Source: Dechloromonas sp. TW-R-39-2
GTDB lineage: Bacteria > Pseudomonadota > Gammaproteobacteria > Burkholderiales > Rhodocyclaceae
Assembly (NCBI RefSeq): GCF_016864195.1
Contig: NZ_CP045202.1
Coordinates: forward strand, 1,767,001 to 1,831,000
Length of the DNA: 64,000 nt
Reading direction: 5' to 3'
In this document: in pieces, positions 29,291-37,035 of the stretch
Position numbering within the stretch: position 1 is the stretch's first letter
How the letters are laid out: every line of letters begins with the position of its first letter
Program-made: the position numbers and the translations under genes
The notes under the pieces: generated by a model
The model's input: the letters and a program-made list of their open reading frames with translations, nothing else
The model's database searches: none
Told to the model about the DNA's origin: nothing

Positions 29291-30060
29291 AACATATTGT
29301 TGTTGATGGCCTGAAGCTGGAATACCGTGATTTTCCGGCGCAGGATGCCGCGTTGCCAACCTTGCTGCTGCTGCATGAAGGTCTGGGTTGTGTGGCGATG
29401 TGGCGTGATTTTCCCGAGAAACTGGCGAAGGCAACGGGTTGTCGCGTCATCGTCTGGTCGCGGGCTGGCTACGGTGGTTCCGAGCCTTATGCCGAGGTGC
29501 GTGAGTGGCGCTACATGCACCACGAAGGCGAGAAGGCTTTGCCGGCCTTGCTGGCGGCGCTCAATATCGAGCGGCCTGTCCTGGTCGGCCACAGCGATGG
29601 CGGTAGCATCGCGCTGATTTTTGCCGGTGCCTTTCCGGAAAGACCGCTCGGAGTCGCCGTCATGGCGCCGCATGAATTCGTTGAAGCGGAAACCCTGGCC
29701 GGGATTTCGGCCGCAAAAACGACGTGGACCGCGACAGACTGGCCGAACAAGCTGGCGCGTTATCACGCCAATGCGCCACGTGTCTTCAGCGACTGGAACG
29801 ATACCTGGCTGTCGCCACCGTTTCGGGACTGGAACATCGAAGCGTATCTACCGCGCATCACCTGCCCGGTGTTGGCCATTCAGGGCTACGACGACGAGTA
29901 CGCCACGATGCGCCAGATTGACGTGATCGCCGAGCAGGTGGCGGGTACTGAATTGCTCAAGCTGGAAAACTGCGGCCACTCGCCGCAGCGTGATCAGGAG
30001 GCTGCAGTGCTGGCCGCACTGGCCGCTTTTGTCCGTCGGCTGAGCGGGTCCTGCCGGTAG
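29287..30060 (+). CDS. Alpha/beta hydrolase (second of an overlapping pair)
   Basis: A 257-residue alpha/beta hydrolase with LLLLHEGLGCVAMWRDFP, WSRAGYGGSEPY, nucleophile elbow GHSDGG (Ser103), the late acid in IQGYDDEYA and histidine in CGHSPQRD. The GHSDGG elbow and HEGLG oxyanion loop are a recognisable subgroup distinct from the upstream gene, so the pair is not a recent duplication. ATG 29287 overlaps the previous stop (ATGA). Its last 67 bp overlap the 3' end of mtfA on the other strand. The substrate is unknown. Confidence 0.87.
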   Translation: MKHIVVDGLKLEYRDFPAQDAALPTLLLLHEGLGCVAMWRDFPEKLAKATGCRVIVWSRAGYGGSEPYAEVREWRYMHHEGEKALPALLAALNIERPVLVGHSDGGSIALIFAGAFPERPLGVAVMAPHEFVEAETLAGISAAKTTWTATDWPNKLARYHANAPRVFSDWNDTWLSPPFRDWNIEAYLPRITCPVLAIQGYDDEYATMRQIDVIAEQVAGTELLKLENCGHSPQRDQEAAVLAALAAFVRRLSGSCR

Positions 30061-30773
30061 TAGTTTTTGAGCAAGGCGTAAAGTGCCGGATATTCGCGGT
30101 CAACGACCTCGGGAAGCTCAAAAAAGCTTTCCGACATGACCGCAAAAAACTCGGCCGGCTCTTCGCTGGCATAGGGGTCGATGATCGTCTCTTCGTCGTT
30201 GTCGACACGCCGGCAGAAATCCTCGTAGGCGGCAAAAAAGGTTTCTTGCCACTGCTCGGCGGTCAAGCCTGAGTGCAGCGCCGGCATGCCGTCCGGCTCG
30301 CCGTTCAGCATGTCGAGCTTGTGGGCGAACTCGTGAATGACGACGTTGTAGCCATTGCCTGCCAGCTGGACATCGTGCCAGGAAACAACCAGTGGTCCGC
30401 CGACCCAGGCTTCTCCGGAGAGGATGTCGTCGTATTCATGCACGATGCCATTCTCGTCGGCAATCTGGCGTGGTACGACGAATTCATCGGGATAGGTGAT
30501 GATGCCGACCCAGTCGCGGTAAGCGCCGAGACCGAGCTTGAGAATCGGCAGGCAGCCTTGTGCGGCAATTGAAACGCAGATCTCGTCGCTCAAGACCAGA
30601 CCGCCGGCCGTGCTGAATTCTTTTTCGGCGAGAAAGGCTTCGGCGAGCATTTTCAACTGTTTTTGCTCGTCGACCGCAAGATCGGCCAGAAAAGGGTGGG
30701 CTGCCAGGGTGGCGGCCCAGAGGCTTTCCGGAATCTTCTGTCGGCGCTGGCGAAACCAGTCGAACAGGCCCAT
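29994..30773 (-). CDS. mtfA: Zinc-dependent peptidase of the MtfA family
   Basis: A 259-residue cytoplasmic M90 family protein. The metallopeptidase motif HEFAHKLDMLNG (HExxH) is intact, followed by EEPAEFFAVMSESFFELP with the distal glutamate region, as in E. coli MtfA. In E. coli MtfA binds the Mlc repressor and has aminopeptidase activity; whether a Mlc-like partner exists here is unknown. ATG 30773 was chosen because MGLFDWFRQRRQKIP is the typical start, and its A is shared with the upstream stop (TAATG). The 3' end runs 67 bp into the convergent hydrolase gene. Confidence 0.92.
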   Translation of the reverse strand: MGLFDWFRQRRQKIPESLWAATLAAHPFLADLAVDEQKQLKMLAEAFLAEKEFSTAGGLVLSDEICVSIAAQGCLPILKLGLGAYRDWVGIITYPDEFVVPRQIADENGIVHEYDDILSGEAWVGGPLVVSWHDVQLAGNGYNVVIHEFAHKLDMLNGEPDGMPALHSGLTAEQWQETFFAAYEDFCRRVDNDEETIIDPYASEEPAEFFAVMSESFFELPEVVDREYPALYALLKNYYRQDPLSRRTKAASAASTAAS

Positions 30774-31657
30774 TATTTTTTCATCGTCAGCCAGATACCG
30801 CTGAAAATCAGGCCGATTCCCAGGTAGTGGTACCAGTGCGGTATCTCGCCGAGGAAAACGGCCGAGAGCAGGGTGCCGAAAACCGGCATCAGGTGGATGA
30901 ACAGGCTGGCCTTGTTGGCGCCGACTTCGGCCACGCCGCGGTTGTAGAAAATATAACCGAGGAAACTCGGAAAAATGCCGACGTAAGCCAGTGAGGCGAG
31001 TGAAGCAAGGTGAACGTTGATCTGCCGGCCACTGGCGATTTCCCAGAGGTAGGCCGGGCACAGGGCAAGCAGCCCGACACTGGTCATCGCGGCAAGCATC
31101 AGCATCGGATGAACGCCCGATGGGCGCCAGGCCAGGCCGACGGTGTAAATCGCCCAGACCAGCACGGCGCCAAGCATCCAGACGTCCCCGACGTTGAGGT
31201 TGAGGTGTGCGAGAACCTGCAGATCGCCGCGCGCCACAATCGTCAGCGCGCCGCACAGTGAAATCATTACGCCCAGCCCTTCGAGTCGGCCCAGGTGCTT
31301 GCCGAGAAAGGCCCAGGAAATGGCGATGGTGGCAATCGGAATGAAAGAATTGAGCAGCACCGCATTGGTCGCCCCGGTGTATTGCAATGCAACGTAGGCA
31401 AAGGTGTTGTAGCAGCCGACACCGAGCAGGCCGAGCGTGACGACCGGTTTCCAGCCCTTCTTGAGCAGCGGCCACTGTGCTTTGAAATGCGGCAGGGCCA
31501 GCGGCAGGACGAGCATCAGGGCGATGGCCCAGCGCCAGAAAGCCAGGGCCATGGGCGGGACGTCGGCACGAATGCCGCGACCGAGGACCATGTTGCCGGA
31601 CCAGAATAAAGTGGTCAGGACAAGCAGGGTGTAGGGATTGGTGAGCAGTTTGGGCAT
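30773..31657 (-). CDS. EamA/RhaT family inner-membrane transporter
   Basis: A 294-residue drug/metabolite transporter superfamily protein with ten predicted membrane segments in two EamA repeats (the first begins NPYTLLVLTTLFWSGNMVLGR, the second DVWMLGAVLVWAIYTVGL). Members export amino acids, nucleosides or other small molecules; the substrate cannot be predicted. ATG 31657 (MPKLLTNPYTLL) was preferred to the longer open frame because the first membrane helix follows directly. Its stop overlaps the mtfA start by one base (TAATG), so the two are co-translated. Confidence 0.9.
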   Translation of the reverse strand: MPKLLTNPYTLLVLTTLFWSGNMVLGRGIRADVPPMALAFWRWAIALMLVLPLALPHFKAQWPLLKKGWKPVVTLGLLGVGCYNTFAYVALQYTGATNAVLLNSFIPIATIAISWAFLGKHLGRLEGLGVMISLCGALTIVARGDLQVLAHLNLNVGDVWMLGAVLVWAIYTVGLAWRPSGVHPMLMLAAMTSVGLLALCPAYLWEIASGRQINVHLASLASLAYVGIFPSFLGYIFYNRGVAEVGANKASLFIHLMPVFGTLLSAVFLGEIPHWYHYLGIGLIFSGIWLTMKK

Positions 31658-31763
31658 GGTCGCCGGATTATGCCTGAAGCTGCCGGCCGGACAGCAATCA
31701 GTTGTGCCGCGAAAATGCTGATCTGCACCGGTCCTGAGTGGAACGGACATATAATGCCGGCCT

Positions 31764-33986
31764 ATGGTTTCCGTCGTTCACTCCGTCGCTGCCCAGAGCG
31801 ACTTCGATCAGTTTCTCGCCACCCTTTCGGAAGGTCTGGCTGCCGACGATGCAGCGCGCCTGAAGCGGGCGGTCGAGTACGCCTGGGAAGCTTATGGTGA
31901 CAAAAAACTGGGGAGCGGCGAGCGTATCTGGTCGCACGCCCTCGGCATGTCGGTCATCATTGCCGGCTTGCGGATGGATGTCGAATCGCGCATTGCGGCC
32001 ATCATGTTCGCCATACCGTCCCATGACGAGCATGGCATCGCCCGGATCGAGGAGCATTTCGGCAAGCCGGCAGCGCATCTGGTCAATGGCATTTCGCGCC
32101 TGAATCGGCTGCGGCCGATCACCAAAGGCTTCGTGGCGGCCAATATTGAAGCCGGTGAAGCAAATCCGGCCGAGATGAAGGCGCAGGTCGAAGTGCTGCG
32201 CAAGATGCTGCTGGCGATGGTCGAGGACATTCGCGTCGTGCTGCTGCGCCTGGCCAGCCGGACGCAGACCCTGCGCTTCTACGCGGCCAATCCGGACGAT
32301 CTGCGCATCCAGGTGGCGCGGGAAACGCTGGAGCTCTATTCGCCGCTGGCCAACCGCCTCGGGGTCTGGGAACTGAAGTGGGAACTGGAGGATTTGTCCT
32401 TCCGCTTCATCCACCCGGAGACTTACAAGAAAATCGCCAAGATGCTCGACGAGAAGCGCTCGGAACGCGAGCAATTCATCGTCGATGCGGTCGCCAGGGT
32501 GCGCAGCGAGCTGGAAGCGGCCGGTGTAAAAAAGGCCGAAATTTACGGTCGACCGAAGCATATCTACAGCATCTGGAACAAGATGCGGAAGAAGGGCGTC
32601 GAGTTCTCCGAGGTGTACGACGTGCGCGCCTTGCGCATCATCGTCGATGATCTGAAGGATTGTTATACCGCGCTCGGCATTGCGCATAACCTGTGGTCGC
32701 CGATTTCCAAGGAGTTCGACGATTACATCTCGAATCCCAAGGGCAACTACTATCGCTCGCTGCACACGGCGGTGCGTTGTCCGGACGGGCGCAGCCTGGA
32801 AATCCAGATTCGCACCTGGGAAATGCACAAGCATGCCGAACTCGGCGTGGCCGCCCACTGGCGTTACAAGGAAGGCAGCAAGCGGACTTCCGAGGATGAT
32901 TACGACGAGAAAATCGCCTGGTTGCGTCAACTGCTGACCTGGAAGGAAGAGGTCGCCGACAGTTCCGACTGGGTCAATCATTACAAGCAGGCGGCGCTCG
33001 ACGAAACGCTCTATGTGATTACGCCGCAGGGCAAGGTGGTTGATCTGCCGCAAGGGTCTACGCCGGTCGACTTCGCTTACCGGGTCCATACCGATCTTGG
33101 CCACCGTTGCCGGGGCGCCAAGGTCAATGGTCATCTGGTGCCGCTCAACACGGCGCTCGAAACCGGGCAGCAGGTCGAGATCGTGACCACCAAGCAAGGC
33201 GGGCCGTCACGCGACTGGCTCAATCCGACGCTGGGTTACATCCACACCAAGAGCGCCCGGGTCAAGGTGCGCAGTTGGTTCTCGAACCTGGCGCTGGAAG
33301 AAACGTTGTCCGAAGGACGCAGCCTGATCGCCAAGGAGTTGCAGCGGGCCGGGCAGACCAGTGCGAATATCGAGGAGCTGTCGCACAAGCTCGGCTTTTC
33401 CAAGGCTGACGACCTGTATATCGCTGCCGCACGGGGCGATCTCAATCAGCGTCAGTTCCAGTCGGTTGCCCGGGGGGGCGATCTGCTGGCCGAAACCCTG
33501 TTGCCGGACGAGGTCCAGACCAAGCCGAGCAAACCGGTTGAAGGTAACCAGGGCATCCTGATCGTCGGTGTCGACAAGTTGCTGACCCAGCTGGCACGCT
33601 GTTGCAAACCGGCGCCGCCAGACGAAATCCAGGGCTTTATCACGCGCGGCAAGGGCATTTCGATTCACCGGATGGATTGCTCCAATTTTGCCAACCTGGC
33701 GGCACTGCATCCGGAGCGGGTCATCGAAACCGACTGGGGGGTTCAGACGACCGGCGTCTTTGCGACCGATATCGTGGTCGATGCCCACGATCGCCAGGGT
33801 TTGCTGCGCGATATTTCGGAAGTCTTCACACGCGAAAAGCTGAATGTGATCGGGGTCAACACCCAGTCCAAGCAGGGCAAGGCACACATGAGCTTCACCG
33901 TCGAAGTGACCAACCTGCGCCAGATGCAGCGCACGCTGGCCTTGATTCATGAAGTCGAAGGGGTGGTCGGCGTCCGCCGGGCCTGA
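31764..33986 (+). CDS. relA: (p)ppGpp synthetase RelA
   Basis: A 740-residue long RSH protein making the alarmone (p)ppGpp from GTP/GDP and ATP on stalled ribosomes. Order: N-terminal pseudo-hydrolase domain; synthetase domain (about 230-400) with YGRPKHIYSIWNKM and YRSLHTAV; TGS (LYVITPQGKVVDLPQGSTPVDFAYRVH); zinc-finger-like/conserved Cys region (ARCCKPAPPDEI); C-terminal ACT. Two marks point to monofunctional RelA: the acidic EFDD motif near residues 317-320 (bifunctional enzymes carry RxKD), and loss of the metal-binding HD of the hydrolase domain (AAIMFAIPSHDE at about 77-88 where LLHDVVED is expected). SpoT must lie elsewhere. It starts at ATG 31764 and converges with norF. Confidence 0.95.
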   Translation: MVSVVHSVAAQSDFDQFLATLSEGLAADDAARLKRAVEYAWEAYGDKKLGSGERIWSHALGMSVIIAGLRMDVESRIAAIMFAIPSHDEHGIARIEEHFGKPAAHLVNGISRLNRLRPITKGFVAANIEAGEANPAEMKAQVEVLRKMLLAMVEDIRVVLLRLASRTQTLRFYAANPDDLRIQVARETLELYSPLANRLGVWELKWELEDLSFRFIHPETYKKIAKMLDEKRSEREQFIVDAVARVRSELEAAGVKKAEIYGRPKHIYSIWNKMRKKGVEFSEVYDVRALRIIVDDLKDCYTALGIAHNLWSPISKEFDDYISNPKGNYYRSLHTAVRCPDGRSLEIQIRTWEMHKHAELGVAAHWRYKEGSKRTSEDDYDEKIAWLRQLLTWKEEVADSSDWVNHYKQAALDETLYVITPQGKVVDLPQGSTPVDFAYRVHTDLGHRCRGAKVNGHLVPLNTALETGQQVEIVTTKQGGPSRDWLNPTLGYIHTKSARVKVRSWFSNLALEETLSEGRSLIAKELQRAGQTSANIEELSHKLGFSKADDLYIAAARGDLNQRQFQSVARGGDLLAETLLPDEVQTKPSKPVEGNQGILIVGVDKLLTQLARCCKPAPPDEIQGFITRGKGISIHRMDCSNFANLAALHPERVIETDWGVQTTGVFATDIVVDAHDRQGLLRDISEVFTREKLNVIGVNTQSKQGKAHMSFTVEVTNLRQMQRTLALIHEVEGVVGVRRA

Positions 33987-33989
33987 GTT

Positions 33990-34295
33990 TTACAAACTCG
34001 CCCAGCGGGCGAACTGCGTGCCGAAAAATCCGGTCAGGATCAGGGCGGCTGGCGCAAAGGCGATGAAAATCGCCAGCACCCGTGCAATGAACGGGTGTGC
34101 CAGCCGGGATTCGATGAAGCGATGCGCCACCAGCATGCCCTTGAACCAGACAATTGCGGCGACCAGCAAGGGAAGCCAGGGGGCGCCGTGAAACCATTGG
34201 CCCAGCCCGAGGCTGAGCACGGTCAGCAGGCATAAAACCAGCCATGCCTCGGTCAGCGGGCGCAGCGAAGTGCTCGGTGTCGGATGATTGTCCAT
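33990..34295 (-). CDS. norF: NorF-type small membrane protein of nitric oxide reductase system
   Basis: A 101-residue membrane protein of the prokaryotic cytochrome c oxidase subunit IV type with about three hydrophobic segments (AWLVLCLLTVLSLGLGQW; APWLPLLVAAIVWFKGMLVAHRFIES; FIARVLAIFIAFAPAALILTGFFG). It lies 3 bp after norE, the arrangement known for norEF, whose products support nitric oxide reductase assembly or activity. No norCB genes are in the window. Its stop is only 3 bp from the convergent relA stop. Confidence 0.82.
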   Translation of the reverse strand: MDNHPTPSTSLRPLTEAWLVLCLLTVLSLGLGQWFHGAPWLPLLVAAIVWFKGMLVAHRFIESRLAHPFIARVLAIFIAFAPAALILTGFFGTQFARWASL

Positions 34296-34298
34296 GGT

Positions 34299-34907
34299 TC
34301 AGGCCAGCACGTAAAAGAACGGGAAAATGATCAGCCAGATAATGTCGGTTGCGTGCCAGTAACTGGCCAGCGCTTCCAGTCCGACGTGGTCTTCGACCGT
34401 GTAGCCGCCGACCAGGTGGCGGGCAAGCACCCAGATGATGCCAAGAATTCCCCAGGTGGCATGGACCAGATGATTGAAGGTCAGGTAGTAATACACCGTG
34501 AAAAAGATGCCTGACTCGCCATTGATACCGTGTGCCAGGTTCCACTGGATTTCCAGATATTTGGCAACCGGGTAGCCGAGGGCGACGATCAGGCCGGCGA
34601 TCAACCAGTACAGCGACGCCTTGCGGCGGCCGGCGCGCATCGTCGTGACCGAGCAGGCAATGAAGAAACTGCTGGTGACCATGAGCAGCGTAATGACCGT
34701 GCCGGACACCCGGGAAAGACGGTCGGCGCCTTGTTGAAATGCTTCGGGAAAGTGTGAGCGGGCAACGAAGTACACGATGAACAGGACGGCAAACTCGACA
34801 AATTCACAGGTGATACCAACCCAGATCCCCTTGTTGCCGGGAATCCGGCCGGCCGCAGGGGCGGAGGGCGTATCCGGCATCGTATCGAGCGTCGCTTCAG
34901 AGGACAT
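34299..34907 (-). CDS. norE: NorE-type cytochrome c oxidase subunit III family protein
   Basis: A 202-residue membrane protein with five predicted helices, matching heme-copper oxidase subunit III proteins of the NorE type: GNKGIWVGITCEFVEFAVLFIVYFVA, then RVSGTVITLLMVTSSFFIACSV, TFNHLVHATWGILGIIWV and ASYWHATDIIWLIIFPFFYVL. The short length and missing long subunit III features favour NorE over an aa3 oxidase subunit. It is followed by norF. It implies denitrification or NO detoxification by the organism. The 201-bp upstream region shared divergently with the hemerythrin gene has no clear FNR/DNR box. Confidence 0.87.
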   Translation of the reverse strand: MSSEATLDTMPDTPSAPAAGRIPGNKGIWVGITCEFVEFAVLFIVYFVARSHFPEAFQQGADRLSRVSGTVITLLMVTSSFFIACSVTTMRAGRRKASLYWLIAGLIVALGYPVAKYLEIQWNLAHGINGESGIFFTVYYYLTFNHLVHATWGILGIIWVLARHLVGGYTVEDHVGLEALASYWHATDIIWLIIFPFFYVLA

Positions 34908-35007
34908 GGGGCGTCACAATGGGTATTCGAAAAGAGATAGTCTGGCAGGCACAGAAAGAAAATACTGCCGCATGGATCAAACATTCTGAAAATGGATTTT
35001 CTGGCCT

Positions 35008-35021
35008 GTCGACCGCAGCAC
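35008..35021 (-). repeat. Recurrent 14-bp word, 13/14 copy, intergenic
   Basis: GTCGACCGCAGCAC on the plus strand, the complement of TTGCTGCGGTCGAC with one mismatch, in the norE-hemerythrin intergenic region. Nearby, CTGAAAATGG is repeated at about 34986 and 35025. Confidence 0.5.
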
Positions 35022-35108
35022 ATGCTGAAAATGGCTTATTCGTAATAAACTGATAAAAATAATTGAGTTCACCTTTGTTGGTCGGTTCCCGCATTCAAGG
35101 AGTTCGCA

Positions 35109-35519
35109 ATGTCTGCCGTCGCACCCGCTTTTCTGCCTGAAGCACTGCATATCGATGTTCCGGAAATCGACAACCAGCACGCTGCGCTGTTTGCCCGCCT
35201 GGCCAATTTGAAGGCGCTGTGCATCGCAGCGAATGCCTTGCCGGTCGTCGAGGCCGAAGCCCTGATGCTGGCCTTGCGCGAACACTGTGCGACCGAGGAG
35301 CGTCTGGCGACTGCCGCCGGGCTGGATTTTTCGCTCCATGCCGTGAAGCATGGAAAAATGCTGAAGAGCATCGCCAAGACGCTGGCCGATGTGCAGGCCG
35401 GGAAAATGGATGTGTTCAGCCTGATCCGCTTCGTCGAATACTGGTTTGAGCGCCATATTTCGGAAGAGGACAAGAATCTTGGCCGGCACCTGCAGCAAGC
35501 GCAGGCCGCCCAGCAGTAA
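35109..35519 (+). CDS. Bacteriohemerythrin
   Basis: A 136-residue single-domain hemerythrin. The diiron ligand pattern is complete: His24 (DNQH), His59/Glu63 (HCATE), His77/His81 (HAVKH) and His116/Asp121 (HISEED). Such proteins bind O2 or NO and may store, deliver or detoxify them. It is divergent from norE across 201 bp, consistent with a shared NO or oxygen theme (inference). AAGGAG lies about 6 bp before ATG 35109. Confidence 0.92.
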   Translation: MSAVAPAFLPEALHIDVPEIDNQHAALFARLANLKALCIAANALPVVEAEALMLALREHCATEERLATAAGLDFSLHAVKHGKMLKSIAKTLADVQAGKMDVFSLIRFVEYWFERHISEEDKNLGRHLQQAQAAQQ

Positions 35520-35622
35520 AGGGTGTATTGCTGAACAATCCGGATCGAGCACCGGATATCGGCTCGCGACAGGGTAAACTCCGCCCATTCCGTTTTTTGC
35601 CCTTGCCGGCCAGCCCACTCCC

Positions 35623-36960
35623 ATGACTTTTGCTTCACTCGGTCTGATCGACCCGCTTCTCCACACGCTCGAAAGACTCGACTACAAAACGCCAACGCCG
35701 GTTCAGGCCCAGGCCATCCCGGCGGTGCTTGCCGGTCGCGACCTGATGGCCGCAGCCCAGACCGGGACAGGTAAAACCGCCGGTTTCGCCTTGCCGTTGC
35801 TGCATCGTCTGGTCAGCGAAGGTCCGCCGGTCAATGCCAATTCCGTGCGTGTTCTGGTGCTGGTGCCGACCCGTGAGCTGGCCGAACAGGTTCATGCCAG
35901 TTTCCGCGAATATGGCGAAGGCTTGCCACTGCGGACTTACGCGGTCTACGGTGGGGTCAGCATCAATCCGCAGATGATGGCGTTGCGCAAGGGCGTCGAT
36001 GTGCTGGTCGCGACGCCGGGTCGTCTGCTCGACCTGCATCGCCAGAATGCCGTCAAATTTACCCAGGTGCAGGCCTTGGTGCTGGATGAAGCCGACCGCA
36101 TGCTCGATCTCGGTTTTGCCAATGAATTGAACGCCGTGTTTGCCAGCTTGCCGAAGCGTCGCCAGACCCTGCTGTTCTCGGCCACTTTTTCGGACGAAAT
36201 CCGGGCGATGGCCGCCAAGCTGCTCGACAAGCCGCTGAGTATCGAGGTTAGCCCGCGCAATACGACGGTCAAGAGCGTCAAACAGTGGGTTGTCCCGGTC
36301 GACAAGAAACGCAAGAGCGAATTGTTTTGCCACTTGCTCAAGAAAAGGCGCTGGGGACAGGTGCTGGTTTTCGTCAAGACCCGCAAGGGCGTCGAGCAAC
36401 TGGTTGAAACCCTGCTGGCGATGAAGATCAGTGCCGACTCGATTCACGGCGACAAGCCGCAGGCCAGCCGTCAGCGTGCGCTGGATAGCTTCAAGGCTGG
36501 CGAGGTGAAGATTCTCGTCGCTACCGATGTGGCGGCCCGAGGACTGGATATCGACGATTTGCCGCAGGTGGTCAATTTCGATCTGCCGATCATCGCCGAA
36601 GACTATATTCATCGTATCGGGCGGACCGGTCGGGCGGGGGCGACCGGCGAGGCCATTTCACTGGTCTGTGCCGATGAGGTCAATCTGCTGTCGGCCATCG
36701 AAACCCTGACCAAGCAGACGCTGGTGCGTCATGAAGAGCCGGGGTTTGAACCGGATCATCGCGTTCCGATGACCAACGGTGCCGGTCAGGTGCTGAAAAA
36801 ACCCAAAAAACCGAAAGTGCCCAAATCTTCCGGCAAAGGTGTGCCGAGCAACTGGGTCGGTTTTGATGATCAGCCGGCCGGGCGGGGGCGTCGTGGCCAG
36901 GCCAGGAATGCAGCCGCGCCTGCCGGGCGCAAACCTGCGGCCAAACCGCGCGGACGTTGA
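35623..36960 (+). CDS. rhlE: DEAD-box ATP-dependent RNA helicase RhlE
   Basis: A 445-residue RhlE-type helicase acting in RNA decay and ribosome maturation. Motifs in order: Q motif region (YKTPTPVQAQAIP), I AAQTGTGKT, Ia PTRELAEQV, Ib ATPGRLLDL, II DEAD (VLDEADRMLDLGF), III SAT, V VATDVAARGLDID and VI HRIGRTGRAG. After residue 375 comes a basic low-complexity tail (LKKPKKPKVPKSSGKG and a terminal Arg/Ala/Pro-rich run) typical of RhlE. It starts at ATG 35623 and is followed by a strong hairpin terminator shared with ppk1. Confidence 0.95.
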   Translation: MTFASLGLIDPLLHTLERLDYKTPTPVQAQAIPAVLAGRDLMAAAQTGTGKTAGFALPLLHRLVSEGPPVNANSVRVLVLVPTRELAEQVHASFREYGEGLPLRTYAVYGGVSINPQMMALRKGVDVLVATPGRLLDLHRQNAVKFTQVQALVLDEADRMLDLGFANELNAVFASLPKRRQTLLFSATFSDEIRAMAAKLLDKPLSIEVSPRNTTVKSVKQWVVPVDKKRKSELFCHLLKKRRWGQVLVFVKTRKGVEQLVETLLAMKISADSIHGDKPQASRQRALDSFKAGEVKILVATDVAARGLDIDDLPQVVNFDLPIIAEDYIHRIGRTGRAGATGEAISLVCADEVNLLSAIETLTKQTLVRHEEPGFEPDHRVPMTNGAGQVLKKPKKPKVPKSSGKGVPSNWVGFDDQPAGRGRRGQARNAAAPAGRKPAAKPRGR

Positions 36961-36976
36961 TGGTTGATGAAATGAA

Positions 36977-37008
36977 AAATGCGGCTTTCAGGCCGCATTT
37001 TTATTTTT
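36977..37008. terminator. Bidirectional rho-independent terminator between rhlE and ppk1
   Basis: A stem AAATGCGGC/GCCGCATTT with a loop of about 6 nt and T-runs in both directions (TTTATTTTT on plus, TTTTTCATTTC on minus). It serves convergent rhlE and ppk1. Confidence 0.88.
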
Positions 37009-37014
37009 CCGAAG

Positions 37015-37028
37015 GTCGACCGCAGCAA
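37015..37028 (-). repeat. Recurrent 14-bp word, exact copy, intergenic
   Basis: The complement of TTGCTGCGGTCGAC, in the gap between the rhlE/ppk1 terminator and the ppk1 stop codon, outside any coding sequence. Confidence 0.6.
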
Positions 37029-37035
37029 ACCGCGC

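Noticed and set aside
31750..31755. TATAAT just before relA
   Set aside because: It sits only 9 bp ahead of the start codon and has no matching -35; it would give an almost leaderless transcript, so probably chance.
33985..34000. GAGTTT-TAC-AAACTC inverted repeat at the relA/norF boundary as terminator
   Set aside because: Only six base pairs, overlaps stop codons, no T-run on either strand.
34908..35108. Search for FNR/DNR box (TTGAT-N4-ATCAA) between norE and hemerythrin gene
   Set aside because: Partial half-sites only; no site near consensus.
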